Shown: piece after piece, positions 34,884-43,784 of the stretch
How the letters are laid out: each line of letters begins with the position of its first letter
Numbering within the stretch: the first letter of the stretch is position 1
Assembly: GCF_001021385.1 (NCBI RefSeq)
Contig: NZ_CP011773.1
Location: forward strand, 2,666,001 to 2,730,000
From: Mycobacterium sp. EPa45
GTDB taxonomy: Bacteria; Actinomycetota; Actinomycetes; Mycobacteriales; Mycobacteriaceae
DNA length: 64,000 nucleotides
Direction of reading: 5' to 3'
The notes under the pieces: model-generated
What the model was told of the DNA's origin: nothing
Database searches by the model: none
What the model saw: only the letters and a program-made list of their open reading frames with translations
Made by a program: the position numbers and the translations under genes

Positions 34884-35552
34884 ATGAGTCTGGTCGCCGG
34901 CCGCGGCCCGCTCGGCCCGAACCGGGCCGGCTGGTTCTCCACGCCGGTGGCCGACCCGATCGTCTACGTCGAACCGCATCCGCGTCGGGTGCAGGCGGTG
35001 CGCGGCGGCCAGACCGTCATCGACACCGAGAACGCGCTGCTAGTGCACCGGGCCGGCGCAGCGCTGAGCTACGCCTTCCCGGTTGGCGAAACAGCCGATC
35101 TGCCAACCGAGTCCGAGCCGGAGGCGCCCGGCTATGTGCGGGTGCCCTGGGATGCCGTCGACACCTGGTTGGAGGAGGGGCGCACCCTGGTGCATTATCC
35201 GCCCAACCCGTACCACCGGGTGGACTGCCGCCCCACTCGGCGGCGTCTTCGGGTCACGGTTGCCGGTGAGGTGCTGGTCGACACCGAAGACACCGTGATC
35301 GTGTTCGAAACCGCTCTGGCGCCAAGGCTTTATGTCGAGGCGGCGCATGTACGCACCGACCTGTTGCGGCGAACGGACACCTCGAGCTACTGCAATTACA
35401 AAGGGTATGCGACATACTGGGCCGCCGGTGATGTCGACGACATCGCCTGGAGTTATGACGATCCACTACCCGAAACCCAGCCCATCAGAGGCTATTTCAG
35501 CTTCGACCCGGACCGCTGCGATGTGAGCGCCGAGCTGCCCCGAGTCGGTTAG
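34884..35552 (+). CDS. DUF427 double-domain protein
   Basis: This 222-residue protein is made of two DUF427 repeats. The first, around residues 25-105, has VEPHPRRVQAVRGGQTVIDTENALLVHR and YVRVPWDAVDTWLEEG. The second, around 115-215, has RRLRVTVAGEVLVDTEDTVIVFE, LYVEAAHVRTDLL, SYCNYKGYATYW and the final GYFSFDPDRCDV. The CNYKG-YATYW stretch is the strongest family mark. The fold is a beta-tent; no activity is established for this family. It starts 7 bp after the thioesterase stop and is very likely co-transcribed. Confidence 0.85.
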   Translation: MSLVAGRGPLGPNRAGWFSTPVADPIVYVEPHPRRVQAVRGGQTVIDTENALLVHRAGAALSYAFPVGETADLPTESEPEAPGYVRVPWDAVDTWLEEGRTLVHYPPNPYHRVDCRPTRRRLRVTVAGEVLVDTEDTVIVFETALAPRLYVEAAHVRTDLLRRTDTSSYCNYKGYATYWAAGDVDDIAWSYDDPLPETQPIRGYFSFDPDRCDVSAELPRVG

Positions 35553-36223
35553 CCGACCCGCGCGGCCGCGTCACGCAGGAGCTGTGCCGCGCCGTCGGCG
35601 ATCGGGTCTCCGTGCCCGAAACAGGCTGTATCGAAATCGATTTCGGCGAGCATACGGAACGACTCGGCGGTGCGCTTTCGGTCCCGGTTGAACACCCCGA
35701 GTGTCACTTCACCCACGTTGGCCACGGTGTCGCCGGTGAACAGGATGCCGTGTGAGACGAGGTGGACGGCAATGCTGCCGTCGGTGTGGCCGGGCGCCGC
35801 GATGATATGGGCACCGCCGACGACGTCGAGGACCTGCGATCCGCGCAGTTCGATCGCAACCGGTGCGGCCGGCGCTGCCGGCGGCAGACCGGCCGCCACA
35901 CGCTGGTGGATCGGTAGTTCCCAGTCCTCGAAGTTCGGTGCAGGCGCGACCAGTCCGCCGCGGATGACCTCGGCATCGCCGGCTCCGGCGGCGATCGGCG
36001 CACCGGTGTGTTCGTGCACCGCGGCGGCCGCCCCGCAGTGGTCGACGTGGTGGTGGGTGAGGATCACCAAATCCGGTGTCCCGCACGCCGAAAGTAGGTC
36101 AGCACTGCCCTCGGGCGCGCCGGTGTCGATCAGCAGCCGTCCGGTCCCGTCGTCAACGAGGTACGACTGCCAGCCGCCGATGCGCAACATCGTCAACACC
36201 GGTGTCACCTGGATGCGGTCCAT
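35549..36223 (-). CDS. Metallo-beta-lactamase-fold hydrolase
   Basis: This 224-residue enzyme has the metal motif LTHHHVDHCG (His57, His59, Asp61, His62), the later His in IIAAPGHTDGSIAV, an Asp in LFTGDTVANVG, and the final HGDP with CFGH just before. It has the glyoxalase II/lactonase-type pattern, including the N-terminal SYLVDDGTGRLLIDTG. The substrate is unknown. It converges on the DUF427 gene with a 4-bp overlap and precedes nothing in its own direction, so it is probably monocistronic. Two such fold members in this window (see 14088) are not close relatives. Confidence 0.85.
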   Translation of the reverse strand: MDRIQVTPVLTMLRIGGWQSYLVDDGTGRLLIDTGAPEGSADLLSACGTPDLVILTHHHVDHCGAAAAVHEHTGAPIAAGAGDAEVIRGGLVAPAPNFEDWELPIHQRVAAGLPPAAPAAPVAIELRGSQVLDVVGGAHIIAAPGHTDGSIAVHLVSHGILFTGDTVANVGEVTLGVFNRDRKRTAESFRMLAEIDFDTACFGHGDPIADGAAQLLRDAAARVG

Positions 36224-36286
36224 CTGTCGAACCGTAGGCGGTCGTCCGGCTCGTCCGGAAGTGGATCAGCTGCCGGCGAACATCGG

Positions 36287-37162
36287 CTAGCCCAGATCGC
36301 GAGCCTTGAACGTGTCGCACTGCTTGGGGTCACCGGTCTGGTAGCCGGTGGTGAACCATTTCTGCCGCTCGGCCGACGAACCATGGGTCCACGCCTCGGG
36401 ATTCACCCGCCCGGTGGCCTGCTTCTGGATCCGATCGTCACCCACTGATGCCGCCGCCGACAGTGCGTCGGCAATGTCCTTATCGGTCAACGGTTGTAGA
36501 TAGGTGACGTCGGTGCCGGGCTGTTTGGTGATCGCGGCGTAATGCGCCCACACCCCGGCGTAGCAGTCGGCCTGCAGTTCGGTGCGCACACTGCCGCCGG
36601 TGGCGCCCTGGGCGCCCTGCTGGGCGCGGCCCAACACGCCGAGCAGGTCCTGCACATGGTGCCCGTACTCGTGGGCCACAACGTATTCCTGTGCCAATGG
36701 TCCACCGCTGGAACCGAATTGATCGGTGAGGACCTGGAAGAAGTCAGTGTCGAAGTACGCGGTCTTGTCGACCGGGCAGTAGAACGGGCCGACATCACTG
36801 GTCGCCGGACCGCACCCGGTCTGCACCTGATTCTTGAACAGCATCATCTTGGGCCGGGTGTAACCCTTGAGCAGGTCGGTCCACACTCCGTCGACGGAGT
36901 TGCCGGTCGCCACCACGCGGCATTCGACGTATTGGTTGGCGTCGGCCCCGGTTTTGCACTTGCTCAGGTCGTACCCCGATTGCTCGGCGCCCGGCGGCAG
37001 GCCCTGCTGCGCAGTGGTCACCTTGCCCGGGTCGATGCCGAGGAACACCGCCAGCAACACCACCACGAGGCCGCCGAGACCGCCGCCGATCGCGATGCCA
37101 CGGCCGCCGCCACCGGTCGAGGTGGTGCTGGTGTCGATCTGCATTCCTTCGTTGAAGGTCAT
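36287..37162 (-). CDS. Membrane-anchored neutral zinc metallopeptidase (YpfJ-like)
   Basis: This 291-residue protein starts at the ATG at 37162 (MTFNEGMQID) with a GAGGAG site; a GTG two codons upstream is less well placed. A Gly-rich cytoplasmic start precedes one membrane helix (about residues 22-42). The catalytic VVAHEYGHHVQDLLG has the HExxH zinc motif (His164, Glu165, His168), with a downstream third ligand likely in LQADCYAGVWAH. The extracytoplasmic domain carries an early Cys pair (GCGPA, FYCPV). It resembles Rv2575 and the YpfJ group; cleaved targets are unknown. Confidence 0.9.
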   Translation of the reverse strand: MTFNEGMQIDTSTTSTGGGGRGIAIGGGLGGLVVVLLAVFLGIDPGKVTTAQQGLPPGAEQSGYDLSKCKTGADANQYVECRVVATGNSVDGVWTDLLKGYTRPKMMLFKNQVQTGCGPATSDVGPFYCPVDKTAYFDTDFFQVLTDQFGSSGGPLAQEYVVAHEYGHHVQDLLGVLGRAQQGAQGATGGSVRTELQADCYAGVWAHYAAITKQPGTDVTYLQPLTDKDIADALSAAASVGDDRIQKQATGRVNPEAWTHGSSAERQKWFTTGYQTGDPKQCDTFKARDLG

Positions 37163-37234
37163 CAGCACTCCTCGAGATCGGGACTCACACCGCGGTTACC
37201 CAACTCGTTCACCTTGCCACACTACGATTCACCT

Positions 37235-38713
37235 GTGACCGTCGTCGCGGATCCGTCGACCGTGGTTTACACCTCCCTGGGTGCGCTGCGGGGCACCACC
37301 GAAAGCGGAGTTCGGGTTTGGCGCGGCATTCCCTACGCCGAACAACCCATTGGGGAGCGCCGGTTTCGGGCGCCCGTGCCGGTGCAGCCGTGGGCCGGGG
37401 TGCGCGATGCCGTTGAACACGGACCCGTGCCGCCGCAGGGCCGCTCATTCGTCGGCGGCGGCCGCGATGATCCGAAGATCCGGGACGAAGCTTGCCTGAC
37501 GCTGACCGTGTGGGCACCCGAGACCACGACCGCGTTGCCCGTGATGGTCTGGATTCCGGGCGGTGCCTTCGTCTACGGCGCGGGACAGCTGCAGCTCTAC
37601 AACGGTTCTCGGCTGGCGGCCAACGGCGACGTCGTGGTGGTCAACGTGACCTACCGGCTCGGGGTGTTCGGTGGTTTCGAACTGGGCGATCTCGGCGCCG
37701 GTTTCGCCGACAACCTGTGCCTGCGCGACCAGATCGCGGCGCTGCGCTGGGTGCAGGACAACATCGCCGCCTTCGGCGGTGACCCGCAGCGCGTCACGAT
37801 CTTCGGCGAGTCCGCCGGAGCCACGTCGGTGCTGGCGCTGCTGGCGAGCCCGGCCGGCAAGGGGTTGTTCGCCCGCGCGATCGCCCAGAGCCCTGCCCTG
37901 CCGCTGATCGCCGACCGTGCCACCCGGGCCAGGCGCGCTCACGAGTTCGTCGACCTCGTCGGCGCCGACCCTGCCGCGTTCCCGGTGTTGCCGCAGCGGG
38001 TGCTGCGACGCGCCGCGGGGGAGATGCAGCGCCGCAGCGCCGAGACCACCCCGACGCTGGCCTACGGCCTGACCTACGGCGTGGACCTGTTACCGAAGCA
38101 CCCGATCGAGGCGGCCCGCGTCGGCGAGGTCAACCCCGTCCCGCTGATCATCGGTACCAACAGCCATGAGGCGTCGATGTTCGCGTGGTCCAAGCCGCCG
38201 ATGCTGCCGACCACCGCCGAGGGGATCGACGCCTACTTCGACCGGGTCGCGCCGGAGGCACGGGACCGGGTGCTGGCCGGCTATCCCGACTATCCCCGTC
38301 GGCGGGCGCAGGTGGCGGTGGGCTCCGATGTGATGTTCGGGGCGCCGACGTGGGCTTTCGCCGACGCTTACAGCCCACACGCCACCACGCACGTCTACCG
38401 CTTCGACCACACCACCTGGACGCTGCGGATGCTCGGGCTCGGCGCCACCCACGGCAGCGAGATCGTGCACATCCAGCACAGCTACGGCTCGTATCTGGGC
38501 CGCAAGATCCATCCGCTGGGCCGGCGGGTGCAGCCGGCTGTGGGCCGCCGGATGCAGCGCACCTGGCTGAACTTCGCCACCCGCGGCGTGCTGGAGGATT
38601 GGCCGCGCTACGACACCGAGGTGCGCGCCACCCGCGTCATCCGCTCGAGCCGCGACGTCTCCGTCGACGATCCCGATGCGCTGCGCCGGGCGGCCTGGGA
38701 CGGGCTCTACTAG
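37235..38713 (+). CDS. Carboxylesterase type B
   Basis: This 492-residue alpha/beta-hydrolase of normal length starts at the GTG at 37235; the frame is open further up but runs antisense through the metallopeptidase gene. Landmarks are VWRGIPYAEQPIGERRF, MVWIPGGAFVYGAG (oxyanion hole), VTYRLGVFGGF, FADNLCLRDQIAALRWVQDNIAAFGGDP and FGESAGATSV with nucleophile Ser193. The His is probably in THGSEIVHIQH, near residues 407-417. Members hydrolyse short-chain and aromatic esters, with broad activity. The 3' end overlaps the convergent SRPBCC gene by 4 bp. It is a paralogue of the shorter esterase at 28253. Confidence 0.92.
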   Translation: MTVVADPSTVVYTSLGALRGTTESGVRVWRGIPYAEQPIGERRFRAPVPVQPWAGVRDAVEHGPVPPQGRSFVGGGRDDPKIRDEACLTLTVWAPETTTALPVMVWIPGGAFVYGAGQLQLYNGSRLAANGDVVVVNVTYRLGVFGGFELGDLGAGFADNLCLRDQIAALRWVQDNIAAFGGDPQRVTIFGESAGATSVLALLASPAGKGLFARAIAQSPALPLIADRATRARRAHEFVDLVGADPAAFPVLPQRVLRRAAGEMQRRSAETTPTLAYGLTYGVDLLPKHPIEAARVGEVNPVPLIIGTNSHEASMFAWSKPPMLPTTAEGIDAYFDRVAPEARDRVLAGYPDYPRRRAQVAVGSDVMFGAPTWAFADAYSPHATTHVYRFDHTTWTLRMLGLGATHGSEIVHIQHSYGSYLGRKIHPLGRRVQPAVGRRMQRTWLNFATRGVLEDWPRYDTEVRATRVIRSSRDVSVDDPDALRRAAWDGLY

Positions 38714-39207
38714 GTGTAGCGCTTGTCGGTGTAGCGACGCAGGTTGGCCAGAAACCACTTGAACGACAGGTTCATCAGCGGCCCGCCCAGGATCAGTCCG
38801 AACCGGGCGGGCCCGTTGGCCTTCTGCGCCAGTGTCCACGTCAACCGGCAGCCGCCCGGTGTTTCCACCGCGGTGTACTCCTCGGCGAACGCGGCCACCA
38901 CCTTGTTCGAACAGGCGTTGAACCGAAAAGCCATGTAGCGCAACGGCTCCCATGCCAAGAACTCTTCGTCACCCACCAGGCCGCCGAGCATGTTGACAGT
39001 GCGGGTGGTGCCGACGCCGTACGGCTGGGGGCTGGTCCAGGTCACTTTGGTGATGACCTTCGCCCACTGCGGCCAGGAGTCGGCGTCGGCGAGGACGTCG
39101 AACAGTTGCTCGGGTGTGATCGCAAGGTCCACGCTGTTGGAGAAGCGGAACGGCGCATCCTTGATCCAGGCCAGATCGACGCGTTCGCAGGGATACATCG
39201 TGGTCAT
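38710..39207 (-). CDS. SRPBCC-family lipid/aromatic-binding protein
   Basis: This 165-residue soluble protein starts at the ATG at 39207 (MTTMYPCERV) with a strong GGAGGTAG ribosome site. The START/SRPBCC fold is visible: FRFSNSVDLAITPEQLFDVLADADSWPQWAKVITKVTW, the N-terminal strand-helix of the family, then GTTRTVNMLGGLVGDEEFLAW, and the long C-terminal helix FKWFLANLRRYTDKRY. These proteins bind hydrophobic ligands in a deep cavity, as polyketide cyclases or lipid carriers. No function can be assigned. It is convergent with the esterase, and its stop overlaps the esterase stop. Confidence 0.8.
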   Translation of the reverse strand: MTTMYPCERVDLAWIKDAPFRFSNSVDLAITPEQLFDVLADADSWPQWAKVITKVTWTSPQPYGVGTTRTVNMLGGLVGDEEFLAWEPLRYMAFRFNACSNKVVAAFAEEYTAVETPGGCRLTWTLAQKANGPARFGLILGGPLMNLSFKWFLANLRRYTDKRYT

Positions 39208-39317
39208 CGGGGCTACCTCCGCGAGAGACCATACACCGAGGTGACGAATGTCCGGTCGGGTCCACCTCATAGACTGATTCCTCGTTTTCCGATTCTCTCT
39301 AATAACAGGAGTTGTCA

Positions 39318-41120
39318 GTGCTGCGCACTCACGCCGCCGGTTCGTTGCGGGCCTCCGACGCCGGACAGACGGTCACACTGGCCGGCTGGGTGTCCACCAG
39401 GCGCGACCACGGCGGCGTCATCTTCATTGATCTGCGCGACGGGGCTGGTGGTGGGCAAGGGAATGGACAGAGCGTCGTGCAGGTGGTGTTCCACGACGCC
39501 GACGTGCTGGCGCAGGCCCACCGGCTGCGCGCCGAGTTCTGTGTCGCCGTCGAAGGCGTGGTTGGTATCCGCCCCGAGGGCAACGCCAACGCCGAGATCC
39601 CCACCGGTGAGATCGAAGTCAACGCGACATCGTTGACGGTGCTGGGGGAGAGCGCCCCGCTGCCCTTCCAGCTCGACGACCAGGCTGGCGAAGAAGCCCG
39701 GCTGAAGTACCGCTATCTGGACATGCGCCGCGAGGGCGGCCCGGGCGACGCAATCCGCTTGCGGTCGGCGGCGAACGCGGCGGCACGCTCGGTGCTGGCG
39801 TCGCATGATTTCATCGAGATCGAGACCCCCACGCTGACCCGTTCGACCCCCGAGGGTGCCCGCGACTTTCTGGTGCCCGCGAGGCTGCAGCCCGGCTCGT
39901 TCTATGCGCTGCCGCAGAGCCCGCAGCTGTTCAAGCAGTTGCTGATGGTCGCTGGCATGGAGCGCTACTACCAGATCGCGCGCTGCTACCGCGACGAAGA
40001 TTTCCGCGCCGACCGCCAGCCGGAGTTCACTCAGCTCGACATGGAGATGAGCTTCGTGGACTCCGACGACGTGATCGCGGTGGCCGAGGAGATCCTCGCG
40101 GCGCTCTGGGCGCTGATCGGATACGAAGTGCCGCGGCCCATTCCGCGCATGACCTACGCCGACGCGATGCGGCTCTACGGCTCGGACAAGCCGGACCTGC
40201 GGTTCGGGCTCGAACTCGTCGAGTGCACGGACTATTTCGCCGACACCCCGTTCCGGGTGTTCCAGGCCGATTACGTCGGTGCGGTGGTGATGCCCGGTGG
40301 TGCCTCGCAACCTCGACGCACCCTCGACGGCTGGCAGGAATGGGCCAAGCAGCGCGGCGCCAAGGGTCTGGCCTACGTACTGGTCGGTGAGGACGGCGAA
40401 TTGTCCGGCCCGGTGGCCAAGAACCTCTCCGACACCGAGCGCGAGGGGCTGGCCGCCCATGTCGCGGCGAAGCCAGGAGACTGTGTGTTCTTCGCGGCGG
40501 GCCCGGTCAAGGCCTCTCGGGCGTTGCTCGGCGCCGCCCGGGCCGAGATCGCCCGCCGCCTGAACATGATCGACCCGGACGCCTGGGCGTTCACCTGGAT
40601 CGTCGATCCGCCGTTGTTCGAGCCGGCCGGCGATGCCACCGCCGCCGGTGATGTCGCGGTGGGGTCCGGAGCCTGGACCGCCGTGCACCACGCGTTCACC
40701 GCACCCAAGCCGCAATACCTGGATTCGGTGGACACCCAACCCGGCGCGGTGCTGGCCGACGCTTACGACATCGTGTGTAACGGCCACGAGATCGGCGGCG
40801 GCTCGATTCGTATCCACCGCCGCGACGTCCAGGAGAAGGTGTTCGCGGTGATGGGTATCGACCACGCCGAGGCGACCGAGAAGTTCGGATTCTTGTTGGA
40901 CGCGTTCACTTTTGGTGCGCCACCACACGGCGGTATCGCGTTCGGCTGGGACCGCATCACAGCGCTGCTGTTCGGCGCTGACTCGATCCGCGAGGTGATC
41001 GCGTTCCCGAAGTCCGGCGGCGGTGTCGACCCGCTGACCGATGCGCCTGCCCCGATCACGCCGCAACAACGCAAAGAATCCGGAATAGATTTCAAGCCGG
41101 AGAAGCTGGACAAGCCATGA
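39318..41120 (+). CDS. aspS: Aspartyl-tRNA synthetase
   Basis: This 600-residue class II synthetase starts at the GTG at 39318 ([10 protein letters not shown]) with GGAG 6 bases upstream; a TTG at 39312 is less likely. Order: an OB-fold anticodon-binding domain ([21 protein letters not shown]); motif 2 in [25 protein letters not shown]; a bacterial GAD insertion domain around 300-420; and motif 3 [16 protein letters not shown]. Mycobacterial AspRS is non-discriminating and also charges tRNA-Asn for the amidotransferase route. Residues 42-52 are an unusual Gly/Gln run inside the OB-fold. It overlaps the next gene by 4 bp. Confidence 0.96.
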   Translation: MLRTHAAGSLRASDAGQTVTLAGWVSTRRDHGGVIFIDLRDGAGGGQGNGQSVVQVVFHDADVLAQAHRLRAEFCVAVEGVVGIRPEGNANAEIPTGEIEVNATSLTVLGESAPLPFQLDDQAGEEARLKYRYLDMRREGGPGDAIRLRSAANAAARSVLASHDFIEIETPTLTRSTPEGARDFLVPARLQPGSFYALPQSPQLFKQLLMVAGMERYYQIARCYRDEDFRADRQPEFTQLDMEMSFVDSDDVIAVAEEILAALWALIGYEVPRPIPRMTYADAMRLYGSDKPDLRFGLELVECTDYFADTPFRVFQADYVGAVVMPGGASQPRRTLDGWQEWAKQRGAKGLAYVLVGEDGELSGPVAKNLSDTEREGLAAHVAAKPGDCVFFAAGPVKASRALLGAARAEIARRLNMIDPDAWAFTWIVDPPLFEPAGDATAAGDVAVGSGAWTAVHHAFTAPKPQYLDSVDTQPGAVLADAYDIVCNGHEIGGGSIRIHRRDVQEKVFAVMGIDHAEATEKFGFLLDAFTFGAPPHGGIAFGWDRITALLFGADSIREVIAFPKSGGGVDPLTDAPAPITPQQRKESGIDFKPEKLDKP

Positions 41121-41548
41121 CCGAAACCCCTGACTTTGCGTCGCTGAACGAGTTCAACAAGAACATCGTCGAGGAATTCCGGGCCAACGCCGGAGTCGTC
41201 GGCGGACCGTTCGAAGGGCGCCCGCTGCTGCTGCTGCACACCACCGGTGCGAAATCCGGCCAGCCGCGGCTGGCGCCGCTGGCGTACTTCCACGTCGACG
41301 GCAAGCTGATCATCATCGGCTCCAAGGCCGGCGCCGACACCAATCCGGACTGGGTGCACAATCTGCGGGCCAACCCGCGGGCGCACATCGAGATCGGCAC
41401 CGATGCCTACGACGTGGTCGCTCGTGAATTCTCGCGCGAGGAACGCGACGAGGCCTACCCGAAGGTCGTGGCCGAGGCTCCCGGGTTCGGGGAATACCAG
41501 TCCAAGACCAGCCGGGTCATCCCACTGTTCGAACTCGCCCGGGCGTAG
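41117..41548 (+). CDS. F420-type nitroreductase-family protein (DUF385, Ddn-like)
   Basis: This 143-residue protein has the split beta-barrel of deazaflavin-dependent nitroreductases: [66 protein letters not shown] and a C-terminal [15 protein letters not shown]. The TGAKSG and [12 protein letters not shown] segments are the F420-contacting motifs of Ddn and relatives. It probably uses F420H2 to reduce a quinone or similar molecule. The ATG overlaps the aspS stop (ATGA). It corresponds to the Ddn-type family that is very expanded in mycobacteria. Confidence 0.88.
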   Translation: MTETPDFASLNEFNKNIVEEFRANAGVVGGPFEGRPLLLLHTTGAKSGQPRLAPLAYFHVDGKLIIIGSKAGADTNPDWVHNLRANPRAHIEIGTDAYDVVAREFSREERDEAYPKVVAEAPGFGEYQSKTSRVIPLFELARA

Positions 41549-41558
41549 CCGCGCAGGG

Positions 41559-41981
41559 ATGACCATCGAAACGCTGACAAGGGAAGACCTGTCGTTTCTC
41601 GCGTGTCCGCTCTACGGATTCTTCTCGACCGCCGCCGGGGCGGTACCGCCGCAGCCCCGGCCGGTGTGGTTCGAGGCGACCACAAGCGGTCACGTCGAAC
41701 TCTTCACCGGGGCTGACACCCCGAAAGTGCGTCAGCTGCGCTGGGATTCGCGCGCATCCCTGGTGGTGGCCGCGCCGGTTGGCGAGCGAGAACGCTGGCT
41801 GTCGGTGGCCGGTCCGACAACTCTGGTCTCCGACGGTGCCTGGGAACTCGTTGAGCGTTTGGCTGCCCGATACTGGGATCTCGACGATCCCATCCGGGCT
41901 CAGGATCTGGCGCAGATGCGCGACGAGGAATGGCTGCGAGTCATCATCGAACCGGAAACCGTGCGCCGCTACGCGATGTGA
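41559..41981 (+). CDS. Pyridoxamine 5'-phosphate oxidase-like flavin/F420 protein
   Basis: This 140-residue protein starts at the ATG at 41559 (MTIETLTRED), with AGGGATG spacing. It resembles the pyridoxamine 5'-phosphate oxidase-like split-barrel group: ALYGFFSTAAG-type first strand, PRPVWFEATTSGHVELFTGADTPKVRQLRWDSRASLVV (flavin-binding pattern LRxxPR replaced by RQLRWDSRAS) and a C-terminal VIIEPETVRRYAM. The cofactor could be FMN or F420, and the substrate is unknown. It follows the DUF385 gene by 10 bp and is likely in the aspS transcript. Its last codons lie in an 18-bp tandem duplication. Confidence 0.75.
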   Translation: MTIETLTREDLSFLACPLYGFFSTAAGAVPPQPRPVWFEATTSGHVELFTGADTPKVRQLRWDSRASLVVAAPVGERERWLSVAGPTTLVSDGAWELVERLAARYWDLDDPIRAQDLAQMRDEEWLRVIIEPETVRRYAM

Positions 41982-42008
41982 CGCCGCGCCGCGATGTGAC
42001 GCCGCGCC
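41973..42008. repeat. Tandem 18-bp duplication across a stop codon
   Basis: GCGATGTGACGCCGCGCC is present twice in direct tandem, at 41973-41990 and 41991-42008, followed by a partial third GCG. The first copy includes the final codons and stop of the oxidase-like gene. It is simple sequence duplication in the gap before the convergent DUF302 gene. It does not change the coding sequence, since translation stops in copy one. Confidence 0.8.
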
Positions 42009-42014
42009 GCGACC

Positions 42015-42503
42015 TCACCCGGTGACCTTGGCGGCCAGGGCCGCCAGTTTCTCGTCGAGCGCCTCGGCGGCGCTGCGCAGCTCGGGATTCGGCTCGACGA
42101 CCATCAACGACGACGGCTTGACGTAGGTCAGACTGCTGCCGTCGCCGTCGTCGAGAATGAGCACCTCGACCGGGGCGAACAGAGCTGCGGTCACGTCATG
42201 GCGAATCATCGTGATCGCGATCAGCGGGTTACCGAGGATGACCCGCACGGCCCTGCGCTCGATGCCGGCCTTGGTGATCCACGCACCGTGATCGAGCAAT
42301 GCGAACAACATGAATCCGCTTGGTCCGACGTACTTTTCGACCCGCTCCTGATACGACTGCCAATCGCCCTCGGCAGCCCCGATGTCGCTGATCGGCACCG
42401 GCTGCTCGCCGATATCGGCGAGCAGCGCGGCGACCAGTTCGTCGTAACTCTTGGCGCTGTCGTAGCGCAGCCGGGCCCCGTCGAACCGGGTCTCGGTCGC
42501 CAT
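42015..42503 (-). CDS. DUF302 family protein
   Basis: This 162-residue soluble protein contains the DUF302 signature: RLRYDSAKSYDELVAALLADIG near the start, FMLFALLDHGAWITKAGIERRAVRVILGNPLIAITMIRHDVTAALFAPVEVLI in the middle (HGAW and GNPLIA are typical), and VEPNPELRSAAEALDEKL at the end. The fold is small alpha/beta. No proven function exists; many are linked to stress. It starts at the ATG at 42503 and its start lies 2 bp after the thiolase stop, so both are probably on one minus-strand transcript. Confidence 0.85.
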   Translation of the reverse strand: MATETRFDGARLRYDSAKSYDELVAALLADIGEQPVPISDIGAAEGDWQSYQERVEKYVGPSGFMLFALLDHGAWITKAGIERRAVRVILGNPLIAITMIRHDVTAALFAPVEVLILDDGDGSSLTYVKPSSLMVVEPNPELRSAAEALDEKLAALAAKVTG

Positions 42504-42505
42504 GT

Positions 42506-43690
42506 CTACAGCCGCTCGATGATCGTGGCGTTGGCCATGCCGCCGCCTTCACACATCGTCTGCAGACCGTACCGCCCGCCCCGCTGCTCCAGTGCGTTCA
42601 CCAGCGTTGTCATGATCCGCGCACCGCTGGCGCCCAGGGGGTGACCGATCGCGATGGCGCCGCCGTTGACATTGGTCTTGCCCAGATCGGCCCCGGTATC
42701 GCGGGCCCAGCTCAACACCACCGGCGCGAAGGCCTCGTTGACCTCGAACAGATCGATGTCAGCCAGCGTCAGTCCGGCCTTCGCCAGGACCTTCTCCGTC
42801 GCGGGGATGACACCGGTCAGCATGTACAGCGGATCAGACCCCACCACGGTCGTGGTGTGGATGCGGGCCAACGGTTTCCAGCCGTGCTTGCGCGCAACCT
42901 CCGACGTGGTGATCAGCACCGCGGCGCTGCCGTCGGACAGTGGCGAGGAGTTACCCGGGGTGATCTCCCAGTTGATCTGCGGGAAGCGCGCCGCGTAAGC
43001 CTCGTTGTAGAACGCCGGCTTGAGCCCGGCCAGCGTGTCGACCGTCGTGCCGGGACGGATGATCTCGTCGTACTGCAGGCCCGCGATCGGCGTCAGTTCG
43101 TTGTCGAACAGACCGTCCTTGGTGGCCTGCGCCGCCTTCTCGTGGCTGGCGGCGGAGAACTCGTCGAGCTCGGTGCGCGACAGCCCCCACCGCGCGGCGA
43201 TCAGTTCCGCGCTGATGCCCTGCGGTACCAGGCCCTCGGAGTAGCGCTCGGCGAACCGGATTCCGAAGGGATCGCTGCCCGGAATCACCGACGAGCCCAT
43301 CGGTACCCGGCTCATCGACTCCACGCCGCCGGCGATCACCACGTCATAGGCCCCCGCGATCACGCCCTGTGCGGCGAACGAGATCGCCTGCTGACTCGAA
43401 CCGCACTGGCGGTCGACGGTCGTGCCGGGCACGGACTCCGGGAACCCCGCTCCCAACAGTGCGTTGCGGGCGATGTTGACCGCCTGATCGCCGATTTGCG
43501 ACACCGCACCTGCGATGACGTCGTCGACCTCGGCCGGGTCGACGCCGGTGCGAACGACCAGCTCCGAGAGGCTGTGCGCCAGCAGATCTGCGGGCAGCAC
43601 CCCGTGCAGAGCGCCGCCGGGCTTGCCTTTGCCGACCGGGGTGCGGACCGCCCCCACGATCACGGCGTCCCGACCTGAGTAACCGGCCAT
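42506..43690 (-). CDS. Acetyl-CoA acetyltransferase / 3-ketoacyl-CoA thiolase (FadA-type)
   Basis: This 394-residue thiolase has the nucleophilic Cys96 in VDRQCGSSQQAISFAAQGV, GVESMSRVPMGS in the substrate loop, the NVNGGAIAIGHPLGASGARI box with the active-site His, and the C-terminal MCEGGGMANATI with the second Cys. It cleaves or forms 3-ketoacyl-CoA with CoA in the cytosol. Whether it works on short, branched or steroid-derived chains cannot be said. It is first of a two-gene unit with DUF302 and divergent from an HxlR regulator, which probably controls it from the operator at 43726-43754. Confidence 0.92.
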   Translation of the reverse strand: MAGYSGRDAVIVGAVRTPVGKGKPGGALHGVLPADLLAHSLSELVVRTGVDPAEVDDVIAGAVSQIGDQAVNIARNALLGAGFPESVPGTTVDRQCGSSQQAISFAAQGVIAGAYDVVIAGGVESMSRVPMGSSVIPGSDPFGIRFAERYSEGLVPQGISAELIAARWGLSRTELDEFSAASHEKAAQATKDGLFDNELTPIAGLQYDEIIRPGTTVDTLAGLKPAFYNEAYAARFPQINWEITPGNSSPLSDGSAAVLITTSEVARKHGWKPLARIHTTTVVGSDPLYMLTGVIPATEKVLAKAGLTLADIDLFEVNEAFAPVVLSWARDTGADLGKTNVNGGAIAIGHPLGASGARIMTTLVNALEQRGGRYGLQTMCEGGGMANATIIERL

Positions 43691-43725
43691 GTTGTCCTCC
43701 TGAACTCGTCGCTGAGTACTGCTCT

Positions 43726-43754
43726 CTATACCCAGCTATAACACCTAGGTATAG
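43726..43754. promoter_or_regulatory. Putative HxlR operator between thiolase and regulator
   Basis: CTATACC at 43726-43732 and GGTATAG at 43748-43754 are perfect inverted arms, 15 bp apart. A nested CTATA at 43736-43740 also pairs with TATAG at 43750-43754, and the centre holds ACCTAGGT, an 8-bp palindrome at 43744-43751. The site lies in the 94-bp gap between the divergent thiolase and HxlR genes. HxlR-family regulators usually bind such sites next to their own gene. Binding is inferred. Confidence 0.6.
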
Positions 43755-43784
43755 TGAAAACAACTCAGAAATGGAGTGACTTAC

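Noticed and set aside
36542..37234. Upstream extension of the second esterase
   Set aside because: The frame runs antisense through the zinc metallopeptidase. The esterase family starts at GTG 37235.
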